A stretch of DNA of 64,000 nt from Psychrilyobacter atlanticus DSM 19335. GTDB taxonomy: Bacteria > Fusobacteriota > Fusobacteriia > Fusobacteriales > Fusobacteriaceae. A program made the translations under genes and the position numbers. Positions 45,323 to 54,657 of the stretch are shown here, in pieces (the stretch's first letter is position 1; each line of letters begins with the position of its first letter). The notes beneath the pieces were generated by a model that saw only the letters and a program-made list of their open reading frames with translations, was not told where the DNA came from and searched no databases. The stretch lies in contig NZ_KE384547.1 of assembly GCF_000426625.1 (NCBI RefSeq), positions 418,986 to 482,985 on the forward strand. The letters run 5' to 3'.

Positions 45323-47134
45323 ATGGATAAAAAAAAGCTGATAGAGGGGTTAACAATTAAATCTAATGAAATTAGAAAAATAATAATTGAAACAGTGAGT
45401 AAAAATGGAGGGCATATTGGCCCTAATTTAGGAATTGTGGAGTTAACCTTGGCAATCCATAGTGTTTTTAACTCACCTAAAGATAAAATATTATTTGATG
45501 TTGGGCATCAATCCTATGTACATAAATTACTGACTGGAAGAAAAGATAGGTTTTCTACCCTTCGTCAAAGACACGGGATAGGACCATTTACAGACAGGGC
45601 TGAATCTCCCCATGATCATTTTATATCTGGTCATGCAGGATCAGCTCTCTCAGCAGGGTTTGGGATAGCAACAGCTGATAAGGAGGATAAGGTCGTAGTA
45701 GTTATAGGTGATGCATCTATAGCTAATGGGCACTCTTTGGAAGCCTTAAATAATATGGATGGAAGGTGTGAAAATCTTATAGTTATTTTAAATGACAACG
45801 AGATGTCTATTGGAAACAATGTAGGAGCACTTTCGAAATTTTTTAGCCGTTTGATGGGCAGTAAATTTTATTTAGAGTTTAAAAATGAAGTTGAAGGAAT
45901 AGTTAGGCGTGGAAAAATTGGGAATAAGATAGCTGATGTAATAGGCAGAGTCGAACATGGAGTAAAAACCATGGTTGCTCCTGTTAGTATCTCAGAATCT
46001 TTAGGGTTTAAATATGTAGGACCGGTAGATGGACATAGCTTTGAGGAGCTATTGCCGGCACTGGAAAAAGCTAAAAATTTACAGGGACCTATATTCTTGC
46101 ACATAAAAACCCATAAGGGAAAGGGTTATCTTCCTGCAGAAGAAAATCCAGAAAAATTCCACGGGATATCTCCTTTTAATGTAGAAACAGGAGAAACACC
46201 TAAGGGTGGAATATCTTACTCTAAGATATTTGGGGATAAGCTGACTGAGATGGCAACAACAAATGATGACATCTATGCTCTATGCTGTGGGATGGTAAAA
46301 GGAACCGGTTTATCTGATTACTTTGCTAAATTTAAAGAACGATCCTACGATATGGGGATAGCTGAAGGACATACAGTAACCTTTGCAGGAGGACTAGCTA
46401 CCCAAGGGAAAACACCATATGTAGCTATCTACTCGACTTTTTTACAGCGTGCCTATGGTCAGCTTATTCATGATATATCTATTCAAAATCTATCTGTGAA
46501 TTTTATCTTAGATAGAGCAGGAATAGTAGGAGAGGATGGGAAAACTCATCAGGGATTATACGATATACCATACCTGCTGACAATTCCAAATATAAATATA
46601 TTGGCTCCTACAACTAAAAAAGAACTAGAAGAAGTTTTGGAATTTTCATCTACCTATAAAGGTGGACCACTGAGTATCAGGATTCCTAGAGATAGTGCTT
46701 GGGATTATAACACCCCTGCATTTGAAATTGGGAAATGGAAAGAGATTGAAAAAGGTGACGATACCTTGATATTAGCTGTTGGAAGTATGGTAAAAGAAGT
46801 GGTTAATGTCAAAGAAGAGTTAAAAACTAGAGGTATATCTCCAACTATAGTAGGAGTTTCTAGTATCAGACCTTTAGATGAAAAATATATAAAAGAACAT
46901 TTTAAAAAATATAAAAATATAATAACGTTGGAAGAAGGTCGGACAAAAAGTGGCTTTGGAAGTTTTCTCTTGGAGATGACAAATTCTATGGATATCTATA
47001 AGAAAATCTTTAGATTGGGAATAGAGTGTGATTTTATACCTCACGGTAAAAGAGGGGAACTTTTAGAAGAATTTGGACTTAGGGGGAGACCTCTTGTTAA
47101 TGATATTGAAAGGTGTGTAAATGCAAAATATTAA
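45323..47134 (+). CDS. dxs: 1-deoxy-D-xylulose-5-phosphate synthase
   Basis: Condenses pyruvate and glyceraldehyde 3-phosphate, the entry to the MEP isoprenoid pathway. The 603-residue product is slightly shorter than the E. coli enzyme. It has 'FDVGHQSYVHKLLTGR', the thiamine diphosphate motif 'GDASIANGHSLEALNN' and 'DRAGIVGEDGKTHQGLYD' in the pyrimidine-binding domain. It overlaps the downstream HD-domain gene by 14 bases. Confidence 0.95.
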   Translation: MDKKKLIEGLTIKSNEIRKIIIETVSKNGGHIGPNLGIVELTLAIHSVFNSPKDKILFDVGHQSYVHKLLTGRKDRFSTLRQRHGIGPFTDRAESPHDHFISGHAGSALSAGFGIATADKEDKVVVVIGDASIANGHSLEALNNMDGRCENLIVILNDNEMSIGNNVGALSKFFSRLMGSKFYLEFKNEVEGIVRRGKIGNKIADVIGRVEHGVKTMVAPVSISESLGFKYVGPVDGHSFEELLPALEKAKNLQGPIFLHIKTHKGKGYLPAEENPEKFHGISPFNVETGETPKGGISYSKIFGDKLTEMATTNDDIYALCCGMVKGTGLSDYFAKFKERSYDMGIAEGHTVTFAGGLATQGKTPYVAIYSTFLQRAYGQLIHDISIQNLSVNFILDRAGIVGEDGKTHQGLYDIPYLLTIPNINILAPTTKKELEEVLEFSSTYKGGPLSIRIPRDSAWDYNTPAFEIGKWKEIEKGDDTLILAVGSMVKEVVNVKEELKTRGISPTIVGVSSIRPLDEKYIKEHFKKYKNIITLEEGRTKSGFGSFLLEMTNSMDIYKKIFRLGIECDFIPHGKRGELLEEFGLRGRPLVNDIERCVNAKY

Positions 47135-47954
47135 TAGAAAAGCAAAAAGATATATAGAGATATTGTTGGAATTTCCGGTAATAGATCAATTGAAAGAGAT
47201 GGAAGATTTAGGGGTTTCTGTAACAACTCATACCTATGATGTTTTGGAGATTGCCATAAGAGATCTAAAGAAATCTTATCGTAACCTAAAAAGAGCAGGA
47301 GAAGAGTTAGACCTATTTGCTATGCTTGTGGGAATCATAATTCATGATACTTCAAAAGCAAGTTTAAGGGTAGGAGGAGATTCTATCTTATCTCATAGTC
47401 AGGTAATGTTGAAAAAGCCTGATAGGATAAGAAAAGAAGCTACAGGAATATTAAAGAAGATGGAAGAGGAAACTGGATTGATCTTGGATCCTAATACTGA
47501 GAGAAAGATAGTTCATATTGTGCTGTCTCACCATGGTAGATGGGGAAGAGTTACTCCAAGTACTAAGGAAGCTCTTATGGTTCATAAAGCTGATGAATAC
47601 TCGGCAAAATATCATAGGATAAATCCTATTGGTGCGGATAAAATAGTAGAATTAATGGCGAAAGGTCATAGTTTGGACGAAATTAAAGATAAACTGGATT
47701 GTACTAGTGGCATTATAAAAGATAGGCTTAAAAGAGCAAAGGTAGAGTTGAAATTAAAAACAAATAAGCAACTACTAAATTATTATAATGCCAACAAAAA
47801 GATTGTTATCGGGGATGAATTCTTCATAAAAAGAATCACTGAGACAAAGGACTTAATTAGAAGAGTAGATAAATTTGGATTTGAAACATTGGTAAAACAG
47901 TGTGAATTATTCAATCATTTTAACGATAATAAAATATTTGATAGAGATCTGTAA
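47121..47954 (+). CDS. HD domain protein related to YhaM-type phosphohydrolases
   Basis: A 277-residue protein with HD metal ligands visible as His37, His75-Asp76, 'LSHHGRWG' (137-138) and Asp158 in 'VHKADEYSAK'. The last group closely resembles the HD domain of the YhaM 3'-5' exoribonuclease, but the N-terminal OB fold of YhaM is missing. Residues about 183-210 look like a helix-turn-helix ('HSLDEIKDKLDCTSGIIKD'). Function is unknown: a nucleotide or RNA phosphohydrolase is likely. It lies between dxs and tlyA in one operon. Confidence 0.75.
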   Translation: MQNINRKAKRYIEILLEFPVIDQLKEMEDLGVSVTTHTYDVLEIAIRDLKKSYRNLKRAGEELDLFAMLVGIIIHDTSKASLRVGGDSILSHSQVMLKKPDRIRKEATGILKKMEEETGLILDPNTERKIVHIVLSHHGRWGRVTPSTKEALMVHKADEYSAKYHRINPIGADKIVELMAKGHSLDEIKDKLDCTSGIIKDRLKRAKVELKLKTNKQLLNYYNANKKIVIGDEFFIKRITETKDLIRRVDKFGFETLVKQCELFNHFNDNKIFDRDL

Positions 47955-47966
47955 AAGGGGTTGTAG

Positions 47967-48767
47967 ATGAAAGAAAGATTAGATGTACTTTTGGTACAAC
48001 AAGGTTTTTTTGAAACAAGGGAAAGAGCTAAAAGAGCTATTATGGCAGGAGTTGTAATAGTGGATAATAAAAAAATAGAAAAAGCAGGTACCGCGATAAA
48101 ATGGACCGATGAATTCCCTGAGATTAGGATCAAAGGGGAAGTTTTGAAATATGCCAGTCGTGGAGGGCTTAAGTTAGAAAAAGCTATAAAGATATGGAAC
48201 CTTGATTTTTCAGGGAAAAAAATACTAGATGTAGGAGCTTCTACAGGTGGATTCACAGATTGTGCACTGCAACATGGTGCAGCTTTTGCCTATTCTATGG
48301 ATGTAGGAACCAATCAATTAGACTGGAAACTTCGTAAACATGAACAGGTAAAATCTATCGAAGGTACACATATAAAAGATCTTACTTTAGAAGAAATTGA
48401 TAATAGTGAAATAGATTTTATTGTTATGGATGTGTCTTTTATCTCTATAACTAAGGTAATTCCCCATCTGATTAAATTTATGAATGAAGATACTAAATTA
48501 ATGGCTTTAATTAAGCCACAATTTGAGGTAGGACGTGAAAACATTGAAAAAGGTGGGATAGTAAAAGATCCTAAGAAGCACAAGATGGCCATAGATATGG
48601 TAGTAGAAAGTGCAGCTGAACATGGAATGAAATTACATCAATTAGACTTTTCTCCTATAACAGGCGGGAAAGGAAATATAGAATATATCTCATTATTTTC
48701 ATTGGCAGAGACTAAAAACACTATAGATATAGATAAAGTTGTAGAAGAGAGTAAAAAGTTAAGATAA
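47967..48767 (+). CDS. tlyA: TlyA family rRNA 2'-O-methyltransferase
   Basis: Methylates the ribose of cytidines in 16S and 23S rRNA. The 266-residue protein has an S4 RNA-binding domain (residues 1-60, 'RLDVLLVQQGFFETRERAKRAI') and an FtsJ-like domain with 'DVGASTGGFTDCALQHGA' as the SAM loop and 'DVSFIS', plus 'LIKPQFEVGRE'. A haemolysin name often used is historical. Confidence 0.93.
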   Translation: MKERLDVLLVQQGFFETRERAKRAIMAGVVIVDNKKIEKAGTAIKWTDEFPEIRIKGEVLKYASRGGLKLEKAIKIWNLDFSGKKILDVGASTGGFTDCALQHGAAFAYSMDVGTNQLDWKLRKHEQVKSIEGTHIKDLTLEEIDNSEIDFIVMDVSFISITKVIPHLIKFMNEDTKLMALIKPQFEVGRENIEKGGIVKDPKKHKMAIDMVVESAAEHGMKLHQLDFSPITGGKGNIEYISLFSLAETKNTIDIDKVVEESKKLR

Positions 48768-48789
48768 AATAAACTCTTTCCTTGTTGTC

Positions 48790-48814
48790 GTTTTCTCTTA
48801 ATTTAAGAGAAAAC
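48790..48814. repeat. Perfect inverted repeat after tlyA
   Basis: 11-bp arms (48790-48800 with 48804-48814) and a 3-base loop. It lacks a clear T tail on either strand, so it may be a terminator or an RNA-processing hairpin. Confidence 0.6.
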
Positions 48815-48941
48815 TATCGCTAAATCTTTTAGCTTTGGTTTCTTTTTGACATTATAATTTTTTTATAATTGTAAGAAAAATTTGTACTGATCAATTTAGA
48901 AATCATAAATTAGGAAGAGGGGAATAAGAGGAGATAAAAAA

Positions 48942-49646
48942 ATGTTATATATTGTAGCAACTCCAATAGGTAACCTAGAGGACATGACTTATAGAGGAGT
49001 AAGAATTCTAAAAGAAGCAGATTATATATTTGCTGAAGACACTAGGGTAACTAAAAAACTATTAAATCATTTCGAAATTGAAAATATAGTATACAGGTAC
49101 GATGAACATACTAAGGGACATCAAGTTGATAATATAATAAACTTGCTTTTAGAAGGAAAAGATATAGCCTTAGTTACAGATGCAGGAACACCTTGTATTT
49201 CAGACCCTGGGTATGAAGTGGTGGATGCTGCCCTTAATAAGGATATAAAAGTAGTTCCTGTAGCAGGTGTAAGTGCACTTACGGCCGCCGCTTCAGTAGC
49301 TGGAATATCTATGAAAAGGATTGCTTTTGAAGGGTTTTTACCTAAGAAAAAAGGAAGACAAACTCTGTTAAAAGAGCTGGCTAAAGAGGAAAGGGTAGTT
49401 GTGTTATATGAATCTCCCCATAGAATCTTAAAAACTGTAAAGGAAGTCAATGAATATTTTGGAGACAGATATGTAATAATAATTAGAGAAATTACAAAGA
49501 TGTATGAAGAGATAATCAGAGGGAAAACTTCAGAAATAATCGAAAGATTAGAAGCTAATCCTATAAAAGGTGAAATTGTTCTTTTGATAAAGGAAGAAGA
49601 AATAACTAAAAAAAGAGAAAAAGTAAATAAATATGCAAGAGATTAA
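48942..49646 (+). CDS. rsmI: 16S rRNA (cytidine(1402)-2'-O)-methyltransferase
   Basis: Methylates C1402 of 16S rRNA. The 234-residue tetrapyrrole-methylase fold protein starts 'LYIVATPIGNLEDMTYR' and contains 'DAGTPCISDPGYEVV', 'GFLPKKKGRQ' and 'YESPHRI', the conserved RsmI blocks. It is shorter at the C-terminus than the E. coli enzyme. Confidence 0.95.
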   Translation: MLYIVATPIGNLEDMTYRGVRILKEADYIFAEDTRVTKKLLNHFEIENIVYRYDEHTKGHQVDNIINLLLEGKDIALVTDAGTPCISDPGYEVVDAALNKDIKVVPVAGVSALTAAASVAGISMKRIAFEGFLPKKKGRQTLLKELAKEERVVVLYESPHRILKTVKEVNEYFGDRYVIIIREITKMYEEIIRGKTSEIIERLEANPIKGEIVLLIKEEEITKKREKVNKYARD

Positions 49647-49684
49647 ATCGTAGCCAAAAATAAATTTAGAAAGGATAAACAATT

Positions 49685-50560
49685 ATGTCGATGACAAAAA
49701 TAAACTGGTATCCTGGTCATATGAAAAAAACCAAGGAAATGATAGTTGAGAATATGAAGATAATAGATATCGTGTTAGATATCGTAGATGCTAGAATTCC
49801 ACTTTCAAGTAGAAATCCAGAGATAGCAAAATTTGCTAAAGGGAAAAAAAGAATAGTTCTTTTAAATAAGGCTGACTTAGTAGAAAAATATGAGTTAGCA
49901 TATTGGAAAAATTATTTTGAAGAAAATAACCTAGCTGACCATGTATTGGAGATCTCAGCTGAAACTGGATACAATATGAAAACTTTGTTTGCAATAATAG
50001 ATGAAGTAGCTAAAGAAAAACTAGAAAAAATGAAGAAAAAAGGTCTGAGAAAGGTTCAAACAAGACTTATGATTGCTGGTATTCCAAATGTTGGAAAATC
50101 TAAATTAATCAATAGAATTGTTGGTAAAAAAATAACTGGTGTAGGAAATAAACCAGGATTTACCAGAGGTAAACAATGGGTTAGAATAAAGGAAGGTTTA
50201 GAATTACTGGATACTCCTGGAATTTTATGGCCTAAATTTGAAGATCAGAGAATTGGATATAACTTAGCAATAGCAGGAGCTATAAAAGATGAGATCTTAC
50301 CAATTGAAGAGGTAGCTAGTCTATTAATAAAAAAAATGATTAGATATAAAAAATCAAAAGTTCTTCAAGATAAATATAAGTTAACAGATGAAGATATGCA
50401 AGAGATCCCTGAGATTATTTTAGATAGGATTGCCCTTAGAATGAGGATGATCTTAAGTGGTGACAGGGTAAATACAAAACAAGCAGCCTTGACATTACTA
50501 CGTGATTATAGAGCTAAAAAATTAGGTAAATTTGGATTAGACAAGGATATGTCTGAATAG
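49685..50560 (+). CDS. ylqF: Ribosome biogenesis GTPase YlqF/RbgA
   Basis: Circularly permuted GTPase that helps mature the 50S subunit. The order of motifs in the 291-residue product is G4 'LLNKADLV', G5, then G1 '[14 protein letters not shown]', and G3 'DTPGILWP', which is the permuted order. The opening '[15 protein letters not shown]' is typical for the family. nadE follows after 11 bases. Confidence 0.95.
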   Translation: MSMTKINWYPGHMKKTKEMIVENMKIIDIVLDIVDARIPLSSRNPEIAKFAKGKKRIVLLNKADLVEKYELAYWKNYFEENNLADHVLEISAETGYNMKTLFAIIDEVAKEKLEKMKKKGLRKVQTRLMIAGIPNVGKSKLINRIVGKKITGVGNKPGFTRGKQWVRIKEGLELLDTPGILWPKFEDQRIGYNLAIAGAIKDEILPIEEVASLLIKKMIRYKKSKVLQDKYKLTDEDMQEIPEIILDRIALRMRMILSGDRVNTKQAALTLLRDYRAKKLGKFGLDKDMSE

Positions 50561-50571
50561 GAGATTTTTAT

Positions 50572-51405
50572 ATGAATGATATTAAATCAAAAATAAAATT
50601 AAATATGGAATTGACTGAAAAAATACTGGTAAACTTTATTAGAGAAGAGGTTAGAAGTGCTGGATTTGAAAAGGTAGTTTTAGGATTATCTGGAGGAATA
50701 GATTCAGCCATAGTAGCTTTCTTAGCTGTAAAAGCACTGGGACCTGAAAATGTATTGGGAATAATGATGCCTTATAAATCTTCTAGCCGTGAGAGTTTAG
50801 AAGATGCTCAAAGAGTAGTAGAAGCTACTGGAATGAGAGTAAAAAAGATAGAGATTACAGATATGCTAGATGCATATTTTGCTAAAGAACCTGACATCTC
50901 AGATCTGAGAAAGGGAAATAAGATGGCCCGTGAAAGAATGACGATCTTATATGATTATTCAGCCAAGGAAAAATCACTGGTATTAGGGACTTCTAATAAG
51001 ACGGAGATTTTACTCGGTTACAGTACTCAATGGGGAGATTCAGCTTCGGCAATCAATCCTATAGGTGACCTTTTAAAAACCCAGGTTTGGGAACTATCTG
51101 AATATATGGGTGTTCCAAAGGAAGTCATCGAGAAAAAACCAAGTGCCGATCTTTGGGAAGGACAATCCGATGAGGATGAATTAGGTTTTTCATATTTCTT
51201 AGCTGATGAGATCATTAATTTATTAGTGGATGAAAGGTATACAAAGGAAGAAATATTAGAAAAAGGTTACTCTGAAAAAACTATAGATTCTATCCTTTGG
51301 AGGATAAAAACCAATCAATATAAGAGAAAATTACCTCTTATAGCTAAGATCTCTAATAGAACTATGGAAAGAGAATTTAGATATCCTAGAGACTGGGGAA
51401 TATAG
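50572..51405 (+). CDS. nadE: NAD synthetase (ammonia-dependent)
   Basis: Amidates nicotinic acid adenine dinucleotide to NAD with ATP and ammonia. The PP-loop is '[16 protein letters not shown]' near residues 38-53, and '[21 protein letters not shown]' and '[18 protein letters not shown]' are the conserved substrate segments. The 277-residue length shows the form without a glutaminase domain. Confidence 0.96.
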   Translation: MNDIKSKIKLNMELTEKILVNFIREEVRSAGFEKVVLGLSGGIDSAIVAFLAVKALGPENVLGIMMPYKSSSRESLEDAQRVVEATGMRVKKIEITDMLDAYFAKEPDISDLRKGNKMARERMTILYDYSAKEKSLVLGTSNKTEILLGYSTQWGDSASAINPIGDLLKTQVWELSEYMGVPKEVIEKKPSADLWEGQSDEDELGFSYFLADEIINLLVDERYTKEEILEKGYSEKTIDSILWRIKTNQYKRKLPLIAKISNRTMEREFRYPRDWGI

Positions 51406-51460
51406 TTAGATTTTTCTGATATATATAATATTTAAAAGTAGATCTTTTATAAAAGAATAT

Positions 51461-51488
51461 AGAGATAGGTTTTAATTAATCTATCTCT
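51461..51488 (+). terminator. Terminator-like hairpin after nadE
   Basis: 11-bp stem with one G-U (51461-51471 with 51478-51488). The T tail is weak. A small palindrome TCACA-CTT-TGTGA lies further on at 51515-51527. Confidence 0.5.
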
Positions 51489-51591
51489 TGTGTTATATTA
51501 TGGTATCTTACAAGTCACACTTTGTGATTAGTTTTAAGTTAGGAAGTTAATCTGGAGACAAGAAATACCATTAAAGGAAGGGTGAAGGTGG

Positions 51592-52425
51592 ATGTTAATT
51601 AATAATAAAAAATTTGATTTTAAAAATAAAACCTATACCATGGGTATATTAAACCTCACTCCTGATTCATTTTCAGATGGCGGCTCATATACAGATGTAG
51701 AAGTGGCCATAAAAAGAGCCAAGAAGATGGTGGAAGAGGGAGTAGACATAATCGATGTAGGAGCTGAATCTACTAGACCTGGAGCTACTTATATAGAGGA
51801 AGAGGAAGAGTTAAAGAGAATACTTCCTGTAATAAAGAGACTGGTTACTGAGGTGGATGTCCCTATATCTATCGATACATATAAATCTCGTGTAGCTGAG
51901 GAATGTATCAAAGTAGGAGCACACATTATAAATGATATAAAAGGATTGAAAGGGGACCCCAATATGGCTGAAATAGTAGCGAAATATGGGGTTTCTGTTA
52001 TAATTATGCATACCAAGGGAGATCCCAAAAATATGCAGGAAAACCCTGAATATGATAATATAATAGAAGACATTAAGGAAAGTTTGAAAGAAAGTTTAGA
52101 TATTGCTGTTAAAGCGGGAATATCTCCTAAAAATATAATATTAGACCCGGGAATTGGATTTGGTAAGACCTTCCATGGCAATCTGGAAATCATAAAAAAA
52201 TTATGTGAATTTAAAAAACTGGAGTATCCTATACTAATAGGTGCTTCTCGAAAAGGATTTATTGGAAATATATTAGGAACACCTCCCTTGGATAGGGTAG
52301 AAGGTAATCTAGCAATAGCGGTAATATCGGCTTATAATGGAGCTTCTATAATCAGAGTTCATGAAGTTAAGGAAACAGTGAGAGCATTAAAGGTGGCGGA
52401 TTCTGTAAAATTAATTAAGGATTGA
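51592..52425 (+). CDS. folP: Dihydropteroate synthase
   Basis: Joins p-aminobenzoate to the pterin in folate synthesis; the sulfonamide target. The 277-residue TIM barrel has 'MGILNLTPDSFSDGG' (pterin site loop 1), 'DVGAESTRPGA' (loop 2), 'INDIKG' and 'LDPGIGFGKT', plus 'RVHEVKET' near the end. No other folate genes are adjacent. A small membrane-protein gene follows after 14 bases. Confidence 0.96.
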   Translation: MLINNKKFDFKNKTYTMGILNLTPDSFSDGGSYTDVEVAIKRAKKMVEEGVDIIDVGAESTRPGATYIEEEEELKRILPVIKRLVTEVDVPISIDTYKSRVAEECIKVGAHIINDIKGLKGDPNMAEIVAKYGVSVIIMHTKGDPKNMQENPEYDNIIEDIKESLKESLDIAVKAGISPKNIILDPGIGFGKTFHGNLEIIKKLCEFKKLEYPILIGASRKGFIGNILGTPPLDRVEGNLAIAVISAYNGASIIRVHEVKETVRALKVADSVKLIKD

Positions 52426-52439
52426 AATGAGGGGGAATT

Positions 52440-52817
52440 ATGAAAGGTGAAGATCAATTAAAGCAAGAACTGAATGACTTTAAAAAAGAAAAAGATAGGA
52501 TAAGTAGTATAGTTGGACAGATTGGTGGTAGTAAAGGGAATTCAAATAATAGTTTAATAAATATAGCTTTTTTCGGGATATTGTTTGCACTTGTTATTTT
52601 TGGAGGAGTATTAAAAAAAATCTCCTTGGAAATTGAGATTGCAGCGGCGATATTACTGGTTGTATTAAAGATAGCTTGGATGATCCACGAGGCACAAAAA
52701 GTTAGTCATTTCCAATTTTGGATCTTAAATTCTTTGGAATTTAGAGTAAATGAGATGAATAAAAAAGTAAGAAATATTGAAAAAACGTTGAAAAAAATGG
52801 AAGAAAATTGCGATTAA
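52440..52817 (+). CDS. Hypothetical membrane protein with coiled-coil ends
   Basis: A 125-residue protein I cannot assign. It has a charged N-terminal helix, two hydrophobic segments (about 41-61 and 66-84), and a C-terminal coiled coil ('NEMNKKVRNIEKTLKKMEEN' region). The gene lies between folP and minC in the same direction, 14 bases after folP. A link with division-site selection is possible only by neighbourhood. Confidence 0.6.
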   Translation: MKGEDQLKQELNDFKKEKDRISSIVGQIGGSKGNSNNSLINIAFFGILFALVIFGGVLKKISLEIEIAAAILLVVLKIAWMIHEAQKVSHFQFWILNSLEFRVNEMNKKVRNIEKTLKKMEENCD

Positions 52818-52858
52818 AAGTAAAAAGCATATAAATTGTTACTAGAAGGCAGGAAAAT

Positions 52859-53530
52859 ATGGGAAATAATGTGATATTTAAGGGATCTAACGGTAAGCTG
52901 GTAATAATATTAAATCCTGAAATTTCCTTTGAGGAACTAAAGGATCATTTAGTGGAAAAACTCAAAAAATCTAAGCAACTATTGATGGGTTACGAAGCAG
53001 TTATCGAGTTTAAAGGCAGAGAGCTAAATGAAGAGGAAGAGTTAGAATTGCTAAATATCGTAGATAAAGCAGTTGATATTAATATTTTATTTGTAAGTGA
53101 TGGAGAAGAGTTAGCTTCAAAAGAAATAGAAAAGGCAGTGAATATAGTAAATGAAGGGGTAACTAAATTTCATGTAGGAACACTTCGGTCTGGAGAAATC
53201 CTAGAATATTCAGGGAATGTAGTGGTATTAGGAGATGTTAATCCAGGATCCATAGTTAAAGCTGAGGGGAACATAGTAGTTATAGGAACTTTAAATGGTG
53301 TAGCTCATGCTGGAGTAAAGGGAAATGATGAAGCATTCATCGTAGCTTCTAATATGAATCCATTTCAATTGAAGATCGATGAGGTTTTATTTAAAAATTA
53401 TAGCAGTAATATATTATTTCGTAGTAAACAGATTATAAGGAATAAAAATAATATAGCTTATTTGAGGAATAATATATTAATAATAGATAAATTAACAAGA
53501 AAATCATTGAAAAATATTGTCGCAACTTAG
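52859..53530 (+). CDS. minC: Septum site-determining protein MinC
   Basis: FtsZ assembly inhibitor of the Min system. The 223-residue product has a poorly conserved N-terminal domain and the C-terminal right-handed beta-helix domain with 'LRSGEILEYSGNVVVLGDVNPGSIVKAEGNI' (cited in part), the hallmark of MinC, and 'GTLNGVAHAG'. It is followed by minD and minE in the usual order. Confidence 0.93.
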   Translation: MGNNVIFKGSNGKLVIILNPEISFEELKDHLVEKLKKSKQLLMGYEAVIEFKGRELNEEEELELLNIVDKAVDINILFVSDGEELASKEIEKAVNIVNEGVTKFHVGTLRSGEILEYSGNVVVLGDVNPGSIVKAEGNIVVIGTLNGVAHAGVKGNDEAFIVASNMNPFQLKIDEVLFKNYSSNILFRSKQIIRNKNNIAYLRNNILIIDKLTRKSLKNIVAT

Positions 53531-53543
53531 GAGGAACTCAGAT

Positions 53544-54335
53544 ATGGGAAAAGTATATGTAGTTACATCTGGAAAAGGTGGAGTAGGAAAAACAACGACC
53601 ACAGCCAATCTAGGAGTTGGCTTGGCCAAAAATGGTAATAGTGTAGTACTTATGGATGCTGATATAGGTCTTAGAAATTTAGATGTAATATTGGGGTTAG
53701 AAAATAGAATAGTTTATAATTCTATGGATGTTATGGAGGGGACTTGCAGATTAAAGCAGGCACTGATAAAAGATAAGAGATATGATAAATTATTTTTACT
53801 GCCAGCTTCTCAAACAAATGACAAGATGGATGTTTCAACAGATATGATGCAAAAATTAGTAGCTGAGTTAAAAGAAAAGTTTGACTATGTATTGATTGAC
53901 TGTCCAGCTGGAATAGAGCAGGGATTTAAAAATGCCATAGTAGGAGCAGATGAGGCAATAATAATAACAACTCCAGAAATATCTTCTATAAGGGATGCAG
54001 ACAGGGTTATAGGACTCCTTGCAGCCAGTGAGATGGGAGAGATTAAACTTATCGTTAATAGAGTAAAGATGAAGCTTGTCAATGAAGGAAATATGCTGCA
54101 TATGGATGATATTGTAGACATATTAGGACTTGATATAGTTGGTGTAGTACCGGATGATGAGGAGATAGTGATCTCTACTAATAGAGGAGAGCCTGTTACT
54201 GTGAAAGCCTTAGCACCTTCTGGAAAAGCATATATGAATATTGCAGGTAGGATACAAGGAGAGGATATCCCATTTTTAAATATAGATGAAAAAAGAAGTT
54301 TTGCCAGTAAATTAAAAAACTTCTTTTCTAGATAG
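53544..54335 (+). CDS. minD: Septum site-determining protein MinD
   Basis: ParA-type ATPase that recruits MinC to the membrane. The deviant Walker A 'KGGVGKT' is at 11-17; 'DADIGLRNLDV' and 'DCPAGIEQGF' are further motifs, and the chain ends in an amphipathic membrane-targeting helix 'FASKLKNFFSR'. ATG 53544 is preferred: GGAGG at 53530-53534 is 9 bases upstream, and the frame open to 53517 lies within minC. Confidence 0.96.
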   Translation: MGKVYVVTSGKGGVGKTTTTANLGVGLAKNGNSVVLMDADIGLRNLDVILGLENRIVYNSMDVMEGTCRLKQALIKDKRYDKLFLLPASQTNDKMDVSTDMMQKLVAELKEKFDYVLIDCPAGIEQGFKNAIVGADEAIIITTPEISSIRDADRVIGLLAASEMGEIKLIVNRVKMKLVNEGNMLHMDDIVDILGLDIVGVVPDDEEIVISTNRGEPVTVKALAPSGKAYMNIAGRIQGEDIPFLNIDEKRSFASKLKNFFSR

Positions 54336-54349
54336 GCAGGGGGATAAAT

Positions 54350-54607
54350 ATGTTTGAAAAATTATTTGGAAGAAAAAAATCTAGTGCAGTAGCTAAAGAC
54401 AGATTAAAATTAGTTTTAATCCATGATAGAAGATTGATCTCTAATACAGTTTTAAATGAGATGAAAGATGAACTAATTGGAGTTATCTCAAAGTATATAA
54501 AGATAGAACAGGGAGAAATCAACATTCAATTTGATGTAGAGACTGAAAATAGAAATAAGGGAGCACTAATAGTAAATGTTCCTGTAAAAGATATATTAAA
54601 AAAATAA
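54350..54607 (+). CDS. minE: Cell division topological specificity factor MinE
   Basis: Drives Min oscillation by stimulating MinD ATPase. The 85-residue product has the N-terminal membrane-binding segment 'MFEKLFGRKKS', the anti-MinCD region ('AKDRLKLVLIHDRR') and a C-terminal dimer domain with 'EINIQFDVE'. It completes a minCDE operon and ends at a strong terminator. Confidence 0.95.
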   Translation: MFEKLFGRKKSSAVAKDRLKLVLIHDRRLISNTVLNEMKDELIGVISKYIKIEQGEINIQFDVETENRNKGALIVNVPVKDILKK

Positions 54608-54618
54608 ATTTTTTATAA

Positions 54619-54652
54619 AAAGAGATTCGAAGCCTAGGCTTCGAATCTCTTT
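54619..54652. terminator. Bidirectional terminator between minE and der
   Basis: Perfect 16-bp stem (54619-54634 with 54637-54652) with a 2-base centre, A tract left and T tract right, between convergent genes. Confidence 0.9.
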
Positions 54653-54657
54653 GGTTT

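Noticed and set aside
48847-48869. TTGACA and TATAAT as the rsmI promoter
   Set aside because: The two elements are only 12 bases apart, so they cannot act together.
51515-51527. TCACA-CTT-TGTGA as a CRP-type operator
   Set aside because: Half-site order and spacing are the reverse of the CRP site, and the repeat is too short to call.
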